NCBI GenBank assembly: GCA_028293425.1
Contig: JAQGOV010000392.1
Coordinates: 1-44,316 of the forward strand
Length of the DNA stretch: 44,316 nt
DNA from: Verrucomicrobiales bacterium
Lineage (GTDB): Bacteria > Verrucomicrobiota > Verrucomicrobiia > Limisphaerales > JAQGOV01
Direction: 5' to 3'
The notes under the pieces are model-generated. The model was not told where the DNA came from, ran no database searches, and saw only the letters and a list, made by a program, of their open reading frames with translations. Of this stretch, positions 40,530-44,316 are shown piece after piece (positions within the stretch are counted from its first letter, which is position 1; each line of letters opens with the position of its first letter). The position numbers were made by a program, and so were the translations under genes.

Positions 40530-43208
40530 TTATTTTGCTAATCGATAAAATTTATTGCCGCTGGCTCCGCTGTTGGTCATGAAATGCTTACTTCCAATAA
40601 GGATGGGAGCTCCCAACACATTCGACCAGGCGATCGATGGAGTGAGGTTCGTTTTGAATTGCAGCGTGTAGCCGGTGTCACTCACGGGCCATGAAAGCAC
40701 CACCTGGTTCGCTGAGCGCGCGACATTTAATATAGGCAGGTTCAACTCAAAAGCCCCGATGTCGCTGCCATCACCACCCGCAGCATTGCCGATGCCCGCG
40801 AAGTCATACGGCCGCAGCCGCCCGCGCTGGTCGGTAACGAGCCCAAAGCGGTTGCCCTTGTCAATGGCCGGGCTGTTGGCTGACAAACTCATGGTCGGAG
40901 TTGGGCCGCCATTATCAGCCAGTGGAGCGAGCAATGGATCAATGGGCGAAGCTTGAATGCCTGCCTGATCATGATTGACCCCATTCGCAAAGCCGCTGCT
41001 GCCATCCTGAATCCCGATGAGGTTATACCCATGCGTGGTAAAGGATCCGCCGAGATCGGGTGAGACGCCTGCGGTATTGCCCGCCACAATGCTGTCGCCG
41101 AACGTGCCCACACTGGCGACGCCATAAATTCCGCCGCCCGCGCCCCCCGCGCCATTGCCGTCCAAGTTGGCGGTATTGCCGGAAATGGTGCAGCCGATGG
41201 CATCGAATGCCGCGACGCTATAATAGACTCCGCCTCCGTAGCCATTGGCTGTGTTGTTGGCCAACGTTGAAACGCTTTTTGAGACTGTGCCGGCGACAGA
41301 TGCCAGACCGCCGCCAAACCCGGTGCCAGTAAGTCCTTCGCCACCCGTCCCCGTGCCGTGCGCCCCGAAGCTGGCGGTGTTCGAACTGATCGTGCTGGCG
41401 ATAATTACCATGTTACTCTCATTGTAAATGCCACCACCCAAGCCATTGCCGCCGGTCCCGGGAACACCAGTGCCGCCATTACCACCAAGCCCCCCGTTAA
41501 CGGAGTTGTCGTGAATATAACAACTGCTCAGTGACAGCGTGTTGAAGTTGGCAAGGCCCCCGCCTGCACCCGAGCCGCCATGTCCAGCACTCGAACCACC
41601 TTTGCCCCCGAAAACGGTATTGTTGAAAACTTCACATGCGGAAAGGCTCAGCACGCCATAGTTGAGGATGCCAGCACCTGCATTGTCCCGGCCCCGCTGC
41701 CCGCTCGCAGCGGATCCACCACTCACAAGTCCATTGCGAATGCCAAGCCCGGAGATATGCACAGTGACATTGGTAATATTAAATACCCGGCTCGAAGTAT
41801 TGCCACTGATGGCGAGAACCGCTGCGCCGGGACCGATGATGCTTAGATCTTTGTTCAGCAGCAATTCACCGGTGGTCAGGATAATGGTGCCAGTGAGACC
41901 GGGAGCGAACGTGATCACATTTCCCGGCGCGGCGCTCAGCACAGCCTGACGCAGCGAGCCGGGGCCGCTGTCCGCCGTATTGAGCACGATAATCGGATTA
42001 ATTTCATAAGCGCCGATGTCCACATGAGCGCCAAATTTTCGCGCATACCCGCGTTGATCCGTGAGCAGGTTATATGGAGCGTTCGTCACTGCGTCATCGC
42101 CGGCATCAATCGCCGCGCTATTCGGCAACAATGCCATGGTGTAAGTTGGGCCGCCGTTGTTTTGCAAGGACCCGAGCAAGGGATCAAATGGGGCGGCAAT
42201 TGTGCCAGTGAGATCACTGCCGACCCAACCGCTGCTGCCATCGGTGTTGCCAATGAAATTGTGGCCTTGGCTGCTCACGGGTCCATTTACGTCCGGGCCA
42301 AGTACAGCACCTCTGATCCCGCTGGTGAGACTGTTATTCGCGATGATTACATTGCGGTAATTGCCACTGCCGGCGTCAAATACTCCACCACCTTGTGCAT
42401 TACCTCCATTGTACGAGTCAACGGCCACCCCACCAATGGCGGAGTTTTGGCTGAACGTGCAGTTGACGAGGTAGAGGGCGCTTTCATTTGCGATGGCACC
42501 ACCCATTCCGTTTCCTCCACCGCCCAAGGCGAGCCCCATGGACAGCCCTCCGAGCCCTCCGTTTGCAGTGTTATCGCTAAACGTGCAATTGGCGATATTC
42601 AGGGTGCCCTGATTCGCTATAGCGCCGCCCCGTCCATCGCCTCCAATCCACCCGGGGTCGGCGGAACGGGCGCTCGTTCCAGAGCGATCGTCGGGGCCAT
42701 CCCCGCCTGCCGCCGAATTGCTCCAGAGTGCACAACTATCCAGATTGAGTGTGCCTTGGTTGAGAATGCCTCCTCCTTGCCCATCGCCACTGGCCGCGTT
42801 TGGCGGAGCCCCCGTTGTGCCGACCACATGGCCATTGATGATGGTAAGCCTCGAAATATTGACTGTGCCAGCCGTTATGTTGAACACCCGGCTGGCATTG
42901 TTGCCGCTGACCGTGATGCCGCCTGCTGGACCTATAATCGTCAGGTTTCGTCCAATCCCAAGCTCGCCATTGGTTAGCGTGATGGTGCCAGTGACGGAGA
43001 AATTGATCGTGTCGCCGTTTGCAGAAGCATTGACAAACGTCCGCAACGTGCCCGCCCCGCCATCGTCAGCCGTACTGGTGACGGTGCGCGTTGTGGCAGC
43101 GTGTGCGTGGTCCGCGAACACCGCGAGGCAAAGCAGCGCCAGCGCGATCAAAAAAGAAAACGAAGCGGGCGCGAAAGCTCTCCCGATGCCTGTGCCTTGG
43201 CTTTCCAT
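40530..43208 (-). CDS. Exported beta-helix protein with two choice-of-anchor Q segments
   Basis: The ATG at 43208 (MESQGTGIGRAFAPASFSFLIALALLCLAVFADHAHA) gives a signal peptide at the N-terminus; the frame also has an ATG at 43295, which would add 29 residues. The protein is about 892 residues. It opens TVTSTADDGGAGTLRTFVNAS, then carries many polymorphic-membrane-protein-type repeats (GGGILNQGTLNLDSCALWSN, GGAIANQGTLNIANCTFSDN, GGGLANFNTLSLSSCYIHDN) that predict a right-handed beta-helix. Two choice-of-anchor Q-like segments end NGGPTYTMALLPNSAAIDAG and NGGPTPTMSLSANSPAIDKG. A tail NQVVLSWPVSDTGYTLQFKT...KFYRLAK closes it. A surface adhesin- or autotransporter-like role is inferred. Its last ~115 codons are nearly identical to the next gene's. 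Confidence 0.9.
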   Translation of the reverse strand: MESQGTGIGRAFAPASFSFLIALALLCLAVFADHAHAATTRTVTSTADDGGAGTLRTFVNASANGDTINFSVTGTITLTNGELGIGRNLTIIGPAGGITVSGNNASRVFNITAGTVNISRLTIINGHVVGTTGAPPNAASGDGQGGGILNQGTLNLDSCALWSNSAAGGDGPDDRSGTSARSADPGWIGGDGRGGAIANQGTLNIANCTFSDNTANGGLGGLSMGLALGGGGNGMGGAIANESALYLVNCTFSQNSAIGGVAVDSYNGGNAQGGGVFDAGSGNYRNVIIANNSLTSGIRGAVLGPDVNGPVSSQGHNFIGNTDGSSGWVGSDLTGTIAAPFDPLLGSLQNNGGPTYTMALLPNSAAIDAGDDAVTNAPYNLLTDQRGYARKFGAHVDIGAYEINPIIVLNTADSGPGSLRQAVLSAAPGNVITFAPGLTGTIILTTGELLLNKDLSIIGPGAAVLAISGNTSSRVFNITNVTVHISGLGIRNGLVSGGSAASGQRGRDNAGAGILNYGVLSLSACEVFNNTVFGGKGGSSAGHGGSGAGGGLANFNTLSLSSCYIHDNSVNGGLGGNGGTGVPGTGGNGLGGGIYNESNMVIIASTISSNTASFGAHGTGTGGEGLTGTGFGGGLASVAGTVSKSVSTLANNTANGYGGGVYYSVAAFDAIGCTISGNTANLDGNGAGGAGGGIYGVASVGTFGDSIVAGNTAGVSPDLGGSFTTHGYNLIGIQDGSSGFANGVNHDQAGIQASPIDPLLAPLADNGGPTPTMSLSANSPAIDKGNRFGLVTDQRGRLRPYDFAGIGNAAGGDGSDIGAFELNLPILNVARSANQVVLSWPVSDTGYTLQFKTNLTPSIAWSNVLGAPILIGSKHFMTNSGASGNKFYRLAK
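40531..40875 (-). repeat. 345-bp direct repeat, copy 1 (3' end of first beta-helix gene)
   Basis: This segment aligns without gaps to 43329-43673 (offset 2,798), with about 12 mismatches that I counted, roughly 96-97% identity. It encodes the last choice-of-anchor Q motif and the C-terminal tail. Similarity drops sharply upstream, where the two proteins are only family-level alike. Confidence 0.9.
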
Positions 43209-43327
43209 AGGGTTTTTGATTCGGATGGCCAAAGTAGTCCTGTCGGATCCCGCCAGGGCAAAGCGATGCCGCATTGGTATCACGCTGGCCTTCATTTCAC
43301 AAGCGAATTTGCCCAGTCAGGCATCTC

Positions 43328-44316
43328 CTATTTTGCCAGCCGATAAAATTTATTGCCGCTGGCTCCGCTGTTGGTCATGAAATGCTTACTCCCAATAAGG
43401 ATGGGAGCTCCCAACACATTCGACCAGGCGATCGATAAAGTGAGGTTCGTTTTGAATTGCAGCGTGTAGCCGGTGTCACTCACGGGCCATGAGAGCACCA
43501 CCTGGTTCGCTGAGCGCGCGACATTTAATATAGGCAGGTTCAACTCAAACGCTCCGATGTCGCTGCCATCACCACCCGCAGCATTGCCGATGCCCGCGAA
43601 ATCATACGGCCGCAGCTGCCCGCGCTGGTCGGTGACGAGCCCAAAGCGGTTGCCCTTGTCAATGGCCGGGCTGCCGGTCAGTAGCGCCATGGTCGGCGTG
43701 AGCCCGCCGTTGGAGGCGAGCGACCCGAGCAAGGGATTGAGCGGCGAAGCCTGGGTGCCCGCCTGGTCATGGTTCACGCCGTTGGCAAACCCGCTGCTGC
43801 CATCAATGGCGCCGATCAGGTTGTAACCCGCCGTGGTAAACGCGCCAGCCACATCCGGTGAGGCAAAGGCCGTATTGCCGGCGATGAGGGTGTCGCGGAT
43901 CTGGCCATTGCCGTTGACACCGCCACCGCTGGCGTCGCCGCTGTTGCCGGAGATGGTGGCGTTGTAAATCACCAGCGTGCCCTGGCTGAAGATGCCGCCA
44001 CCACCGCCGGTCGAGCCGTTGCCGTTGACAATGTTGTTGGCGATGGTGGAAGTGTAGAGGGTTGCGTTTCCCGTTGGATTTGCGAGACCGCCCCCGCTCG
44101 CAGCGCCGGGAATGCTCTCGCCCAAGCCGCCCGTGCCGCCCGAGCCATAGGTGGTGCTATTGGCGTCCAGCGTGCACGCGCTGAGCACCAGGCTGTTCAC
44201 GTTGTAAATACCACCGCCCGATCCCACACCACCCGGGCCCGAGGCTTGGTTGCCGCTCGCGTTCCCGCCGTGGCCGCCGACAACGAAATTACCCCGGACC
44301 GCGCAATTGGTCAGCG
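43328..44316 (-). CDS. Beta-helix protein paralogue, N-terminus cut by window edge
   Basis: The frame is open to the right edge (29 more codons beyond the internal GTG at 44227, with no stop), so the N-terminus is missing. The visible ~329 residues carry the same repeats as the neighbouring gene (GGGIYNVNSLVLSACTLDAN, GGGIFSQGTLVIYNATISGN), a choice-of-anchor Q segment (NPLLGSLASNGGLTPTMALL, SPAIDKGNRFG) and the tail ending KFYRLAK. It lies upstream of the first beta-helix gene in the same direction, with 32 bases to that gene's longest open frame, and is a tandem paralogue. Its last 345 bases are nearly the same as that gene's, suggesting recent duplication or gene conversion. Confidence 0.88.
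   Translation of the reverse strand, partial: LTNCAVRGNFVVGGHGGNASGNQASGPGGVGSGGGIYNVNSLVLSACTLDANSTTYGSGGTGGLGESIPGAASGGGLANPTGNATLYTSTIANNIVNGNGSTGGGGGIFSQGTLVIYNATISGNSGDASGGGVNGNGQIRDTLIAGNTAFASPDVAGAFTTAGYNLIGAIDGSSGFANGVNHDQAGTQASPLNPLLGSLASNGGLTPTMALLTGSPAIDKGNRFGLVTDQRGQLRPYDFAGIGNAAGGDGSDIGAFELNLPILNVARSANQVVLSWPVSDTGYTLQFKTNLTLSIAWSNVLGAPILIGSKHFMTNSGASGNKFYRLAK
43329..43673 (-). repeat. 345-bp direct repeat, copy 2 (3' end of second beta-helix gene)
   Basis: This copy pairs with 40531-40875. Mismatches are scattered and mostly silent (for example in SNVLGAPILIG the encoded residues are the same), as expected for protein-level selection or recent conversion. Confidence 0.9.

Noticed and set aside
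42024-42977. Plus-strand ORF of 317 codons
   Set aside because: Antisense to the repeat-rich beta-helix gene; GC-rich repeats keep other frames open by chance.

Overview
The window looks like a chromosomal stretch from a Verrucomicrobium, most likely the Pedosphaera/Limisphaera branch (subdivision 3). This is inferred from gene content, not from a marker gene. The signs are a DUF1549/DUF1553 protein with Planctomycete-type cytochrome motifs, CotH-kinase and lamin-tail proteins, PA14 domains, ASPIC/UnbV and FG-GAP repeats, Tat-exported Gfo/Idh/MocA and amidase proteins, beta-helix proteins ending in a short 'F-x-RL' tail, and an ECF sigma factor with a very long membrane and propeller extension. 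I found no tRNA, rRNA, CRISPR array, transposase or integrase.

Layout. 1-5330 (-) is the N-terminal 1,776 codons of a giant exported CotH-kinase protein that runs off the left edge. 6033-8404 (-) is a histidine kinase/LuxR-type response regulator pair with overlapping genes. 8959-10437 (+) is an alginate-export-like outer-membrane barrel, convergent with a vanadium-haloperoxidase-like PAP2 enzyme (10444-11949, -). 12297-14207 (+) is an FG-GAP/ASPIC protein. 14413-16206 (-) is an EamA transporter and a class IV aminotransferase with no gap between them. 16324-17313 (+) is a TlpA-like thioredoxin with a TPR-like tail. 17333-23934 (-) is a same-strand run: CotH kinase, lipoprotein, DUF883/ElaB-like protein, Tat-type Gfo/Idh/MocA oxidoreductase and a PA14 protein. 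24133-25755 (+) is an exported amidase, convergent with a large DUF1549/DUF1553 protein (25770-28196, -). 28486-28704 is infA, the one clear housekeeping gene. 29197-30880 (+) is an aldo/keto-reductase-fold protein and a small Pro/Ala-rich protein. 31024-32321 (-) holds two small membrane or exported proteins. 32664-35474 (-) is a beta-helix protein. 35697-37137 (+) is an LRR + SUMF1 gene whose signal peptide is separated from the body by a one-base frameshift. 37329-37892 (-) is a flavin-binding PPOX-fold protein. 38229-40163 (+) is an ECF sigma factor fused to a membrane segment and a seven-repeat RCC1 propeller. 40530-44316 (-) holds two tandem beta-helix paralogues, the second cut by the right edge, with 3' ends about 96-97% identical.

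Most products are predicted to be exported, so this is mainly a cell-surface/envelope region. The kinase/regulator pair and the membrane-linked sigma factor are the only evident regulators. The sigma-propeller fusion is the best candidate for an unusual system: it looks like an extracytoplasmic sensor built directly onto a transcription factor. Which genes it controls cannot be told from the sequence alone. Clear Shine-Dalgarno motifs are rare before the starts, so several start codons were chosen from signal-peptide position.
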